NCBI RefSeq assembly: GCF_013761005.1
Contig: NZ_JACDUS010000002.1
Span: 372,001-436,000 of the forward strand
Direction: 5' to 3'
Origin: Desulfosalsimonas propionicica
GTDB lineage: Bacteria > Desulfobacterota > Desulfobacteria > Desulfobacterales > Desulfosalsimonadaceae
DNA length: 64,000 nucleotides
Position numbers and translations under genes: made by a program. This document shows, piece by piece, positions 20,498-29,074 of the stretch (positions are counted from its first letter, which is position 1; every line of letters starts with the position of its first letter). Under the pieces are notes generated by a model that saw nothing but the letters and a program-made list of their open reading frames with translations, had not been told where the DNA came from and made no database searches.

Positions 20498-20857
20498 TTA
20501 TAGTAAAAAAAATCGCTGGTCATTTGAGGGTGCAAAGGGTACGGGAATGTTTTTTTTCAAATAGGCGATATATTCAAGGATTGCGGCAATGCCGTGTTCA
20601 CAGGCCCCCTCCCCCTGACAGGCGCAATGGCAGAACAATTCCTCGTGATCAAATCCCACATGGGTGGCAAAGACCTCCTCTGCCTGAATCCATGTCAGCA
20701 AACCGCCGTCTGCGGTTTTTGAAAGCTGCTTGACCGATCCTTTGCGCTGCAGGTTTCTTCCGGCCGTGAGCACATCTTTTCCCGCCCATGCAGTGAGATC
20801 CCCCCAGGTCAACTCCCGGAACCGGTCGGTGCCTGAATTTCCGTTTTCCATGGTCAT
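20498..20857 (-). CDS. Small SWIM zinc-finger protein
   Basis: 119 residues from the ATG at 20857, chosen because GGATGA sits seven bases before it; a TTG nine codons upstream is the alternative. It carries the SWIM pattern C-x-C-x7-C-x-H (C76, C78, C86, H88 in FCHCACQGEGACEHG) preceded by the usual beta strands (GRNLQRKGSVKQLSK, LLTWIQAEEVFATHV). SWIM domains bind DNA or proteins and usually sit in longer proteins such as Snf2 helicases; here it is nearly alone. The tail NDQRFFLL is encoded by a run of eight T's. It follows the HDAC-like gene on the same strand. Confidence 0.6.
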   Translation of the reverse strand: MTMENGNSGTDRFRELTWGDLTAWAGKDVLTAGRNLQRKGSVKQLSKTADGGLLTWIQAEEVFATHVGFDHEELFCHCACQGEGACEHGIAAILEYIAYLKKNIPVPFAPSNDQRFFLL

Positions 20858-20895
20858 TGCGTATTCATCCGGGTTAACGGGCAAAACCGGCTGCC

Positions 20896-21648
20896 TTAGG
20901 CAAGCGGTTCAGCCATGCCGTTGACCAAAGCAGCAACGTTTTGGCCAAGCACGCTGTGGTTGTATCCGCCCTCGAGAATGGCAAAGCATCCGCCGCCCCG
21001 CTCAAAGGCGGATTGGCTTGCTTTTTTCCCGATATGGTAATAGTCCTCGGTTGCCATCAATCCGCCCCAGTCCTGCATATGATTGTCAAATCCGGCGGAT
21101 ATGCCGATGATATCCGCCCGGCTGGCGGCCAGAATCCGGTTGACTTCGGCCATGTATTGCTCCCGGGTATTTTTGGCCGGATTATGGATTTCAACCCAGT
21201 CATAATGGTCCAGGATGTTAACGGTTCCATCGCCGTAATGAAGATCAATGTCAAGCACCAAGGCCGTGTTAATGAGGTTTTGGCTCTTTAGGGTCAGCAG
21301 GGCAATGGCCATGTTGTTAAAATAGCAGAAACCCCAAGCCGTTTCCGCGGACGCATGATGTCCCGGTGGCCGAATAACGGCAAATGCGGGTTCAGAAAGA
21401 CCGATCCGGGCGGCCTGGACCGCCCCGCCCGCGGCCAGGGCGGCTATGTCGTAGAGATCCTTGCGCCGGACATTTTCAATATGAACATTGGAATGCGCCA
21501 GCTCAATGAGATTTTCAGGGGCCGGCTCTGCATCCACCATTTCCGCGTGAGACGGCAGCCGGTCTACAATGGCTTCAATCCGGCCCGGAGCTGATGCCGG
21601 ATCCGAAGTGTAGACCGGATAAAAAAACTGATGAAACACGACTTTCAT
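20896..21648 (-). CDS. Histone deacetylase-family amidohydrolase
   Basis: 250 residues from the ATG at 21648, set by AAGGAGG seven bases upstream and an ATGA overlap with the preceding gene; a much longer Cys-rich N-terminal extension in frame is rejected. Zinc-dependent deacetylase fold: RPPGHHAS (catalytic His pair 97-98), GFCYFNNMAIA, DIDLHYGDG (zinc ligands D135 and H137), ISAGFD (zinc ligand D188) and EGGYNHSVLG. Bacterial members act on acetylated polyamines, acetoin-related substrates or proteins; the substrate is not readable here. Shorter than most family members. Confidence 0.88.
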   Translation of the reverse strand: MKVVFHQFFYPVYTSDPASAPGRIEAIVDRLPSHAEMVDAEPAPENLIELAHSNVHIENVRRKDLYDIAALAAGGAVQAARIGLSEPAFAVIRPPGHHASAETAWGFCYFNNMAIALLTLKSQNLINTALVLDIDLHYGDGTVNILDHYDWVEIHNPAKNTREQYMAEVNRILAASRADIIGISAGFDNHMQDWGGLMATEDYYHIGKKASQSAFERGGGCFAILEGGYNHSVLGQNVAALVNGMAEPLA

Positions 21649-22451
21649 GGCGCCTCCTTGATCACCTCCGCAGGTGCATCGGTCATAATGACATCCACTC
21701 CCATGTTCCGGGCGCTGTCCGCATCCGCAGGCCGGTTGCAGGAGTATACCGCAACAATGTGGCCGGCTGCATGGCACTGGTCAACAAACTTCCGGGTGAG
21801 CCGGTCAAAAGGCAGACAATATCCCCGGATCAATTGCTGCATTTTCCGGGACAACTTTCCGGAAAACGGCCACGGGCCGTGAATATTTAAAATGCAGGGC
21901 AAATCAGGGGCAAGTTCATGCGCGTCTGTTAGTATACCTGCATCAAAACTCAGAATATACAGATTTCGGCGAAAACATGCCGGCACGTGAAGATCGATTT
22001 GCTCCATAACCCCTGCAGCCAGCAGGCTCCGGCCGTTGCGGTCAGCCGGGGGCGCGGCGCCGGCTTTCAGTTCGATCATGAGCAGGCCCTGGTGCGCATA
22101 TCGCTGCAGCACTTGTGTCAGGGTCATGATCCGGCTGCCGGCATACCGGTCAGAAAACCATTTGCCAAGGTCAAGTTTGCGAAGCGATTCCAGGGTGCAC
22201 CCGGAAACCCGTTTTTTGATGCCGGCAATTCTTTCCAGGCTATCATCATGGAAAATCACGGGAACGTGATCAGCCGTCAATTGCACGTCGAATTCAATGC
22301 CGTGGGCACCCCGGCAAAAAGCCAGGTCAAAAGCGGCCTGGCCATTTTCCGGGGCTTCGGCCATGGCTCCCCGGTGAGCAATCAGCCAGGGAAAATCCAG
22401 CAATCCGCCGTTGCTCCCGTTTTTACCGGGTATTGGCCGTTCCTTTCTCAT
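21645..22451 (-). CDS. Glycerophosphodiester phosphodiesterase
   Basis: 268 residues, cytosolic (no signal peptide). GDPD family TIM barrel: LIAHRGAMAEAPENG, GIEFDVQLTADHVPVIFHDD, LMIELKAG and a C-terminal VAVYSCNRPADADSARNMGVDVIMTD. The metal- and acid/base-residues (H and R of HRG, E and D of EFD, H of FHDD) are present. It releases glycerol-3-phosphate from deacylated phospholipids. Its stop overlaps the HDAC-like start (ATGA), so the two are translationally coupled. Confidence 0.9.
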   Translation of the reverse strand: MRKERPIPGKNGSNGGLLDFPWLIAHRGAMAEAPENGQAAFDLAFCRGAHGIEFDVQLTADHVPVIFHDDSLERIAGIKKRVSGCTLESLRKLDLGKWFSDRYAGSRIMTLTQVLQRYAHQGLLMIELKAGAAPPADRNGRSLLAAGVMEQIDLHVPACFRRNLYILSFDAGILTDAHELAPDLPCILNIHGPWPFSGKLSRKMQQLIRGYCLPFDRLTRKFVDQCHAAGHIVAVYSCNRPADADSARNMGVDVIMTDAPAEVIKEAP

Positions 22452-22543
22452 AAAACCGGATTTTTCCCCACCATGATTTCAACTACAATAACAATAACCG
22501 GATTTAAACATTTTCTCAAGCCGGATGGCACTGTGAAAGTTTT

Positions 22544-25321
22544 TCAGGGCTTTAAAATCAGACCGGCTGGCAGAGATTCGCCAAACATTGCGGTTTGCTC
22601 GGATTCTTCAAGTGGGGCTGCGATTTTCAGCACCCGGCTTTGCTTTTCCATCCCATGGTCGCACAGCCATTGAATCACCCGGTCCAAAAGGCTTTCGTCC
22701 ATATCCCGGGACCGGTCACCGGTCTTGCGGGTCATCTGCACCAGGGCATTTCCCACAGCCCCGGGATGTTTCCACTGATTTTCAAGCAGAAACGCAACCC
22801 ACGGGGCCGCCTTGTCCGGGGAAACCACCCGGTCCACGGGTCCGTAAAGCAGCTGCCGGGCCCCGAACCGGGACAATGCCCAGAATTGCTGGGGCTTTGC
22901 TTTTTTCGGTAAAATCTCTTCGGCCAGTGCATGGCCCCATTCGGCTTTCTCCCTTGCCCCCAGCCGTTCCATGCCGGCCACGGCCATCCACATCTCCAGT
23001 CTCTGCTGGGGGGGCAGCTTTGTTTTGCCTCCTTTTCTGGGCATGAGCACAGGCCGGAGGTCCTGGGCAAACTGCCGCTGGCGGCCGGAATTGAGACCAC
23101 CGGCCACCCGGCGCCACAAAATCCACCATTCGGCCGCAGCCTGTTGGTTTTTTTTAAATATCACGCCCTGCTTGTAGATTTTCCAGAGCCGGGCAATGCG
23201 CTGGTCGTCCAAGCCGTCACCAAAGCCCGGCCGGAGACAGAACCCCAACAAATTCAGCCAGCGCACCTCGTGTTCAGGTGTTTTTTTCCGGGCATCCATG
23301 CGTTCGAGTAGGGCATCGGCCATTTGGCGGATCAATGAAAGGGGCCAGTTGTCCCTGGAGCGCCCGATGCGTTCAGCAATGCTTTTGACCAGACCGAAAA
23401 GCGCGCGGCCGTCCTGTGCGGAAAAGGCCTCATCAATGGTCCGGATCACCGTCTGCACCTGTGCGCTGTCAAACACCTCGGTTTCAGCCACCATCTCCTG
23501 GGCCGGCATCTGCCGCAGCTGGAACCGGAGCTGCCATTTGTGACCCGTGGAAACAGAGCCGCACCACAGTTCAAGGATGCCGGCTTCTGTGTATTCGGCT
23601 TCAATCTGCACGGGGATGGCCGTCTGCACCCCTTTCTGTCCGAACTGAATCACCGTCTGTATGGGCGGAAGGCGGGTTAAGCTTTCATCCACATCCACGA
23701 TATCCCCGGCCCGGTCGCCGGAGCGGAAGCTGGAGCTCAACAGCTCAAAACTCACCGGCTGATTGGCCAGAACCTCAAATTCCTGATCCGCAAGCGTTAC
23801 CCGTGACCCCTCATCCAGACCCCGCTCCACAACGCATATAGCCTGCGCTGTACCATCCTGCTGCCGGTCTGCCCGGGCAATGCCCAGGTAATAGGACCTT
23901 GGACTGCCGCTGCCCACCCGGACCCCTCTTCCGGATTTGACCAGTCCGTAATAGGAGGCGCCCAGAGCTACGGCCACGTCCAGATCCCGGTTTTCCAGCA
24001 CCCGGGGATGCTGTTGTTCTTTTCTGCCAAACCACCGGCATATGGCAGATCCGATGCGATCCCGGATCACTTCGGCCTTCAGGCTGCCGCCGTTATACAG
24101 GATCAGGTCCGGAAACGGATCGCTTTTGTCTGTGAAGCGGGCGACATCCTCTTTGTGCTGTTCCAGAAACAGTCCGATGTGGCGGGTGATGGCCGGATCA
24201 GATGCATAGGGCAGTCCGAATTCGGAAATAGCCTTGCGCCGGGTTTCGGTTTTTTGGGCGGTCTTTTCCACCAGGGGGAAAAAACCTTCCAGAACGATTT
24301 GCGCCAGGCTTTCACGTGTGATTTCCGCAGTCCGGGTGCCGCCGATCAGACTGCTGCCCTGTCCCACCATGGTGATGGTTTCCCGGTCCGTTCCCTGGTT
24401 TAGGATATTTTCCTTGGCCTGGCGGCACAAATGGCACAGGGTCTTCCACCGGTCACCGGTGAGGTCGGCGCCTGAGCCGAACTGCTGTTCCGCATGCCGG
24501 GCCAGGGCCAGGTCAATGTTGTCTCCGCCCAGAATCAGATGTTCGCCCACGGCAATGCGCTCAAATCTGGGCGTACCTCCGGTTTCCTGAAGGGTGATCA
24601 ATGTCAGATCCGTGGTCCCCCCGCCCACGTCGCAGACAAGCACCAGTTCACCCGGCCGGATATGCTCCCGCCAGTTGTTTTCATGCAAAATAAGCCAGGA
24701 GTAAAATGCCGCAAGGGGCTCTTCGAGCAGGATCACATCCACGAGCCCGGCGGTTTTGGCCGCCTCCAGGGTGAGGTCCCGGGCCACCTCGTCAAATGAA
24801 GCCGGCACGGTGATGATCAGAAACTGGTTTTCCAGGTACAGGGCCTCGTCTGAAACGCTGTGGTTCCAGGCGCATTTCAGATGCTCCAGGTATCGGGCCG
24901 TGGCCTCCACCGGCGAGATTCGGGCCACGTCCCCGCCCGCGCCCCAGGGAAGAATCCGGGCACGGCGATCTGCCTGGCCGTGGCAGAGCCAGCTTTTGGC
25001 AGAAGACACAAGGCGTCCGGGCACTCTGGCCCCGTGATCCCGGGCGAATGTTCCCACGAACGCGGAAATTTCAGATTCCCGGCTCCAGGGCAGCCGGACG
25101 GCTTCAGCGTCAATGTCGTATTTGCCGGTAATATAGCAAAACGAAGGCAGCACGGGCATGCGGTCGACTTCGCCAGCCGCCGTGAGCTGAGGGATGGAAA
25201 ACAGGCGGATGCCTTTGTTTTCCGATGTTGCGGCTTCAAGATCCACAAAAGACAGGGCTGAATTGGTTGTGCCCAGATCAATTCCGATAATATAACGGGC
25301 TTGTTCAATATCCACGATCAA
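22544..25321 (-). CDS. Hsp70-family protein with C-terminal DUF3731
   Basis: 925 residues. The N-terminal actin-like ATPase is complete: IIGIDLGTTNSALSF (phosphate 1), VCDVGGGTTDLTLI (phosphate 2), VGEHLILGGDNIDLALA, and LYNGGSLKAEVIRDRI (adenosine motif). A beta-rich substrate-binding-like part runs to about 600. In place of a DnaK lid there is a 300-residue helical DUF3731 region (RWLNLLGFCLRPGFGDGLDD, ILWRRVAGGLNSGRQRQ). Its start overlaps the preceding Hsp70 gene by four bases. No DnaJ or GrpE is adjacent. Role: chaperone of unknown client, probably with its paralogue. Confidence 0.88.
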   Translation of the reverse strand: MIVDIEQARYIIGIDLGTTNSALSFVDLEAATSENKGIRLFSIPQLTAAGEVDRMPVLPSFCYITGKYDIDAEAVRLPWSRESEISAFVGTFARDHGARVPGRLVSSAKSWLCHGQADRRARILPWGAGGDVARISPVEATARYLEHLKCAWNHSVSDEALYLENQFLIITVPASFDEVARDLTLEAAKTAGLVDVILLEEPLAAFYSWLILHENNWREHIRPGELVLVCDVGGGTTDLTLITLQETGGTPRFERIAVGEHLILGGDNIDLALARHAEQQFGSGADLTGDRWKTLCHLCRQAKENILNQGTDRETITMVGQGSSLIGGTRTAEITRESLAQIVLEGFFPLVEKTAQKTETRRKAISEFGLPYASDPAITRHIGLFLEQHKEDVARFTDKSDPFPDLILYNGGSLKAEVIRDRIGSAICRWFGRKEQQHPRVLENRDLDVAVALGASYYGLVKSGRGVRVGSGSPRSYYLGIARADRQQDGTAQAICVVERGLDEGSRVTLADQEFEVLANQPVSFELLSSSFRSGDRAGDIVDVDESLTRLPPIQTVIQFGQKGVQTAIPVQIEAEYTEAGILELWCGSVSTGHKWQLRFQLRQMPAQEMVAETEVFDSAQVQTVIRTIDEAFSAQDGRALFGLVKSIAERIGRSRDNWPLSLIRQMADALLERMDARKKTPEHEVRWLNLLGFCLRPGFGDGLDDQRIARLWKIYKQGVIFKKNQQAAAEWWILWRRVAGGLNSGRQRQFAQDLRPVLMPRKGGKTKLPPQQRLEMWMAVAGMERLGAREKAEWGHALAEEILPKKAKPQQFWALSRFGARQLLYGPVDRVVSPDKAAPWVAFLLENQWKHPGAVGNALVQMTRKTGDRSRDMDESLLDRVIQWLCDHGMEKQSRVLKIAAPLEESEQTAMFGESLPAGLILKP

Positions 25322-27120
25322 TCCTGCTGCCGCACGTTAAACTCAAGTTTCCATCGTCTTTGGTCTTCCACGGACACGCACCACAGCTCAAGGGTGCCGA
25401 TTTCCGTTGCTGCCGCTTCCAGGGTCACGCCCACGGTGGTGCCGGGCTCCCCGTCCAGGGTGGTCTCAAGGGTGGTGATCTCCTCGATCTGATCATGCCA
25501 GTCTTCCACCACAGCCCCGGCCGGATCATCCTGGCGCCGGACTGAACCCAAAAATTCAAATACCACGGGTTCGCCCACCACCAGCACGAATTCCTTTTCT
25601 GTGATGCGCGCAACAGTCCCTTCCTCCATGCCAAAGGGAGCCACGCACAGGGCCTTTACCGGCTGGAGCATGCCCGGCACCGCAGGCATGGCCGCAGCCA
25701 CGCCGATATAATAGGACTTGTTGAGACCCGCCCGGATGCGGATGCCGCGGCCGTGGCGCGCCTGGCCGTAATAGGCGGCCCCCCTGGCCACAGCCAGATC
25801 ATAGTTTTCCGTATTGATTTCCCGAATCCGGCCGGATGAATGGTTCCAGGTGTCCAGCACATCTTTGATCCGCTCCCGGATCAGAGGGGCCTTCATGACC
25901 CCGCCGTTGAACAAAATCGCATCCGGTGCGGCCATGGTCTCCTGGTGCCCCCGATCCCGGCCGGTTAAAAAGGCAGCCATGTGCCGGGTGACAGCGGGAT
26001 CTGCTGCATAGACCAGTCCGGCCTCCCGCAGGCCGGTCCGGCGCTGTGCCCGGGGGAATTCATTTTCAGGGCATTGCGGGAAAAAACCATCAATAATGAC
26101 CCGGCTGATATCCTCTGCGGGCAGGTCCATTTTCAGGGTGTTGCCGATCAGGCTGCTGCCCCGGCCCAGTATGGTTACCGGCCATGTATTCCGGTCCTGC
26201 AAACCGGAAAATGCACCTTCCTTGGCGCTGCGGCAGGCATGTACCAGCCCGCGCATCTGCCAGGAATCCAGGCGGGTGCCGGATTCGGCCATTTTTGCGG
26301 CCACGTGATAGGCCAGGGCCAAATCCATGTTGTCTCCACCCACAAGCAGGTGTTCGCCCACGGCAATCCGGTCCAGGACCAACTCCCCCTGCTCCTCGGA
26401 AACCCGGATCAGGCTGAAATCCGTGGTGCCGCCGCCGATATCGCAGATCAGGACGAGTTCGTCCTTTTCAACAGCCTTGCGCCAGTGATCGCCGCTTACG
26501 TCGATCCACGAATAAAAAGCCGCCTGAGGTTCCTCTAAAAGGGTTACCCGGGGCAATCCGGCATGTTCCGCGGCCTGCACGGTAAGCTCCCGGGCCACGG
26601 CATCAAAGGAGGCCGGCACGGTGAGATAAATTTCCTGGTTTTCCATGCGCAGGGCAGAATTGTCCCCTGCCATTTCGTAATTCCAGGCTTGACGCAAATA
26701 GGCCAGCAGGGCTGATGATGCGGCTACCGGCGATAGTTTTTCCACGTCATCGGCGGCCTCCCAGGGAAGAATTGCCGCATTTCGGTCCACGGAAGTATTG
26801 CACAGCCAGGACTTGGCCGAGGCAATGACACGCTGGGGTGCTTCTGCGGCCCGCATCCGGGCGTATTCGCCGATTACTACCTGGTTGTCCGCGTTCCAGG
26901 GCAGGGCAAAAGCCCCGTCACCGGCTTCTGCATGGCCCGGCAGATAGATAAAAGACGGCAGACCGGGCTGCTTTTCAATTGTGTGGGCGGCCGTGACCTG
27001 GGCAATCTCAAGGACCCGCACTTCCTGTGTCTGATCTGTTTCCGGCGTGGCCCCGGTATAGGCAACCACGCTGTTTGTGGTTCCCAGGTCAATGCCGATG
27101 ATGTATGTCGGCTGATCCAC
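25318..27120 (-). CDS. Hsp70-family protein
   Basis: 600 residues, paralogous to the downstream gene over its first 570 residues but without DUF3731. ATPase motifs: IIGIDLGTTNSVVAY, LICDIGGGTTDFSLI, VGEHLLVGGDNMDLALA, LFNGGVMKAPLIRERI. The C-terminal part is a beta domain ending in LELWCVSVEDQRRWKLEFN, closely matching the same point in the partner (LELWCGSVSTGHKWQLRFQ). The partners probably arose by duplication and may form a complex. Middle gene of DUF2760 - Hsp70 - Hsp70-DUF3731. Confidence 0.9.
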   Translation of the reverse strand: MDQPTYIIGIDLGTTNSVVAYTGATPETDQTQEVRVLEIAQVTAAHTIEKQPGLPSFIYLPGHAEAGDGAFALPWNADNQVVIGEYARMRAAEAPQRVIASAKSWLCNTSVDRNAAILPWEAADDVEKLSPVAASSALLAYLRQAWNYEMAGDNSALRMENQEIYLTVPASFDAVARELTVQAAEHAGLPRVTLLEEPQAAFYSWIDVSGDHWRKAVEKDELVLICDIGGGTTDFSLIRVSEEQGELVLDRIAVGEHLLVGGDNMDLALAYHVAAKMAESGTRLDSWQMRGLVHACRSAKEGAFSGLQDRNTWPVTILGRGSSLIGNTLKMDLPAEDISRVIIDGFFPQCPENEFPRAQRRTGLREAGLVYAADPAVTRHMAAFLTGRDRGHQETMAAPDAILFNGGVMKAPLIRERIKDVLDTWNHSSGRIREINTENYDLAVARGAAYYGQARHGRGIRIRAGLNKSYYIGVAAAMPAVPGMLQPVKALCVAPFGMEEGTVARITEKEFVLVVGEPVVFEFLGSVRRQDDPAGAVVEDWHDQIEEITTLETTLDGEPGTTVGVTLEAAATEIGTLELWCVSVEDQRRWKLEFNVRQQD

Positions 27121-27158
27121 TAACGGTCTCCTGCTGTTGAGATGATGCCAAAAAGATA

Positions 27159-27947
27159 TTACTGGATTTCCACTTCCGCGGGGGCAATAATCAAGGGATC
27201 GCCGCTGGCCGAAAGCACGGGCAGTTCCAGGCGGCCGGCCCGCCAGCCCCGATGTCGGAGTACCCCGGTAAAGGGGGGATCTCCGGTGACATTGCCTGTA
27301 AGCTTGATGGCTGCCGGATCAAAACCGGCCGGAACAGTGAATTCCTGGCCCTCGGGCTTGTCGATTACGGCGGCCGGGGCTATGGTTTTTTTTACAGCAC
27401 CGGCACAGTTTTCATGAATGCTGCGCACGGCCGCACCGATCTGGGCGTCCTGATAGGCGCTTAAATCCTCGTGAAAGAAATCCATCAGTCGGCCTTGTCG
27501 CTGGAGCACAGATATCAGGTGCAGGTAGTATCGTTTGCTTTCTTCCCTGCCGGCCGACTCCCTTTCCGGTTTTTCATCCCCCTGTTTTTCCCTTTTTTTT
27601 GCCGGCGCGGTTTTGGGGGATGGATCGGCAATTCCGGATTTGCGAATCCCGCGTTTGATCCCGCCCCGGAGCACCAGCCACTGAACCAGGGTCATCAAAA
27701 GCAGCAGCCCGGCCAGGGCCGGATAAAACCAGGTTTTCACCAGATCCAATAGCGGGGCGGTTTTCCGGGCCCATACCTGCAGTTCCGGAGTCCGGCTGAT
27801 CACTTCCAGGATATCAGCAGGGCTTGTGGTGGCAAATACGGTTCGGGCTGCAAACCAGAAACCTGCCCCCATAAGGCAGCCCAGCACCAGGTTGACTATA
27901 AACAGCCGCAGCAAAATGCTGCGGGAAAGCGACGTGATCAGGTTCAT
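27159..27947 (-). CDS. DUF2760 membrane protein
   Basis: 262 residues from the ATG at 27947, 11 bases after AGGAG; an upstream in-frame start lacks a site. Two membrane helices (about residues 13-35 and 70-95) are followed by a Lys/Glu/Pro-rich linker (about 105-140). The soluble C-terminal domain (YYLHLISVLQRQGRLMDFFHEDL, GAAVRSIHENC, GVLRHRGWRAGRLELP) is the DUF2760 core. Its constant company is paired Hsp70 genes, as here, so I infer it anchors or regulates the chaperone pair at the membrane. Function unproven. Confidence 0.85.
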   Translation of the reverse strand: MNLITSLSRSILLRLFIVNLVLGCLMGAGFWFAARTVFATTSPADILEVISRTPELQVWARKTAPLLDLVKTWFYPALAGLLLLMTLVQWLVLRGGIKRGIRKSGIADPSPKTAPAKKREKQGDEKPERESAGREESKRYYLHLISVLQRQGRLMDFFHEDLSAYQDAQIGAAVRSIHENCAGAVKKTIAPAAVIDKPEGQEFTVPAGFDPAAIKLTGNVTGDPPFTGVLRHRGWRAGRLELPVLSASGDPLIIAPAEVEIQ

Positions 27948-28477
27948 GGGATATCTTTCTCCTGATTGGGTTGATCCGGATTGGGCAATATTTTCAAACA
28001 AATCATAAACCAATATAATGAAACAGGATGCCAAAAAGTGTCAAGCTTCTTTTGCGCTCTTGTCCTTCATCTCCCTTGCATTTTCCCAGCCCTCTCATAA
28101 ATGGATGACCCGACGGCTTGCCCGGGTTTCCGCATGGGGCGGGCCGGGCGCAATTCACTCCCTGCTGACCCCTTGCGGGCTCAATGCGACTCGAAAATTA
28201 CCTCCGGCCCGCCCCATGGTCAACAGCCTGCAACGGCAAAACGCACAAAATAATAAAACCAATGGGTTTTCACTTTTTCGCACTTTATCGGGAAGCCTGA
28301 CGGGTTTTCCGGGGTGTGCGGTGGCGTTATGGACATATCCTGGCTTCCTGATACCCGCCGCCGGCCGGCTGCGGATAATTTTTCTTGATGCGGCCTGATG
28401 CTGATGTTATTTTATAAAAAACAAAAGTAAACTCCGGTCAGGCACGCAAATACTAACTTTTCAGGAAACAGCCATAA
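27948..28477. other. Intergenic region with structured inverted repeat
   Basis: 530 bases between the DUF2760 gene and a rightward small gene. It contains the inverted repeat at 28133-28218 and AT-rich flanks. An open frame across 28018-28398 has no ribosome site and a composition dictated by the repeat, so I do not call it a gene. The promoter of the chaperone operon must lie at its left end; no clear heat-shock promoter was found. Confidence 0.4.
28133..28218. repeat. GC-rich inverted repeat
   Basis: CATGGGGCGGGCCGG (28133-28147) is the exact complement of CCGGCCCGCCCCATG (28204-28218), enclosing about 56 bases. It could be a small mobile-element relic or a structured RNA; only one copy was seen in the window. 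Confidence 0.5.
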
Positions 28478-28663
28478 ATGATCATTATTCGGGACATATT
28501 TGATTTTGACATCGGGCACCTGGCAAAAAGCCCGTGCCGGGAATGTCAGCATCGCCAGAACCTGCCGGACTGCTCTGAGCAGTGCGAGATGCTCGATAAC
28601 ATCCAGACCATACTGGCCCGCGCGATCTCCTGCACCGGCCGGCACCCCTTTCTTGAATCATAG
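28478..28663 (+). CDS. Small cysteine-rich protein
   Basis: 61 residues. The sequence SPCRECQHRQNLPDCSEQCEML contains C-x2-C-x8-C-x3-C-type spacing, as in small zinc-binding ribbon proteins found in Deltaproteobacteria and their phages. AGGAAA lies about ten bases before the ATG. It is acidic at the start, has no signal peptide, and stands between two repeats. A real gene is likely but not certain; no function can be given. Confidence 0.5.
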   Translation: MIIIRDIFDFDIGHLAKSPCRECQHRQNLPDCSEQCEMLDNIQTILARAISCTGRHPFLES

Positions 28664-28686
28664 CCGAAATTCAGACTTTCACCAGT
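28664..28686. other. Spacer between small gene and repeat D
   Basis: This is the beginning of a 411-base stretch without genes (28664-29074), nearly all of which is occupied by repeat D and the terminator listed separately. Confidence 0.4.
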
Positions 28687-28967
28687 GATGGCACCGTAAA
28701 AAGTCTGATTTCAGATGGTGCCATAAAAGTCCAAGGTCGGCGTTTCAGTTTTTGAAGCGACATTGAGCGTTTACGGAAAAATTCAGCAAATGCCGGAGAG
28801 CAAAAATTTCAAACTGTTTGAGGCCAGCAGGCCGAGTTCTTGAAATTTTAGCGAAGGCATTTGATGAATTTGTAAACGGTCAGGAGCGAAAAAACTGAAA
28901 TCCCGGCCGCAGGGCTTCCTTCCTGCAACAACAGCGGACGCGGTAAAAAGCTTTTTACGGCGCCATC
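28687..28967. repeat. Large palindromic repeat, copy D (different core)
   Basis: The outer ends match copies A-C: GATGGCACCGTAAAAAGTCT, an inner GATGGTGCCATAAAAGTCCA, and a right end ..CTTTTTACGGCGCCATC. The 160-base core is different and itself symmetric: TTTCAGTTTTTGAAGCG..GTTTACGG..AAATGCC on the left answers GGCATTTGATG..GTAAACGG..CTGAAA on the right (arms about 28742-28794 and 28855-28901). The centre also pairs AAAAATTTCAA with TTGAAATTTT. Such nested symmetry suggests a MITE-like unit. Confidence 0.7.
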
Positions 28968-28977
28968 ACCAGTCAAT

Positions 28978-29013
28978 AAAAAAATCCCGGGATTCATCCT
29001 CCCGGGATTTTTT
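28978..29013 (-). terminator. Bidirectional intrinsic terminator of the comEA-like gene
   Basis: A-tract, TCCCGGGA stem, TTCATCC loop, TCCCGGGA stem and T-tract (28978-29013). It is a textbook intrinsic terminator in either direction, placed about 60 bases past the stop of the leftward comEA-like gene. Confidence 0.9.
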
Positions 29014-29074
29014 ACAGGCAACGGTGCAGCCGCCTACGAGATTTATCCTTATGGCGGATCAGCTTTTCAGGACG

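Noticed and set aside
21649-21777. Cys-rich N-terminal extension of the HDAC-like protein
   Set aside because: The strong AAGGAGG site and the ATGA overlap fix the start at 21648; the extension is out-of-frame sequence of the phosphodiesterase gene.
28018-28398. Open frame of 126 codons
   Set aside because: No ribosome binding site, odd composition, and it translates straight through the inverted repeat.
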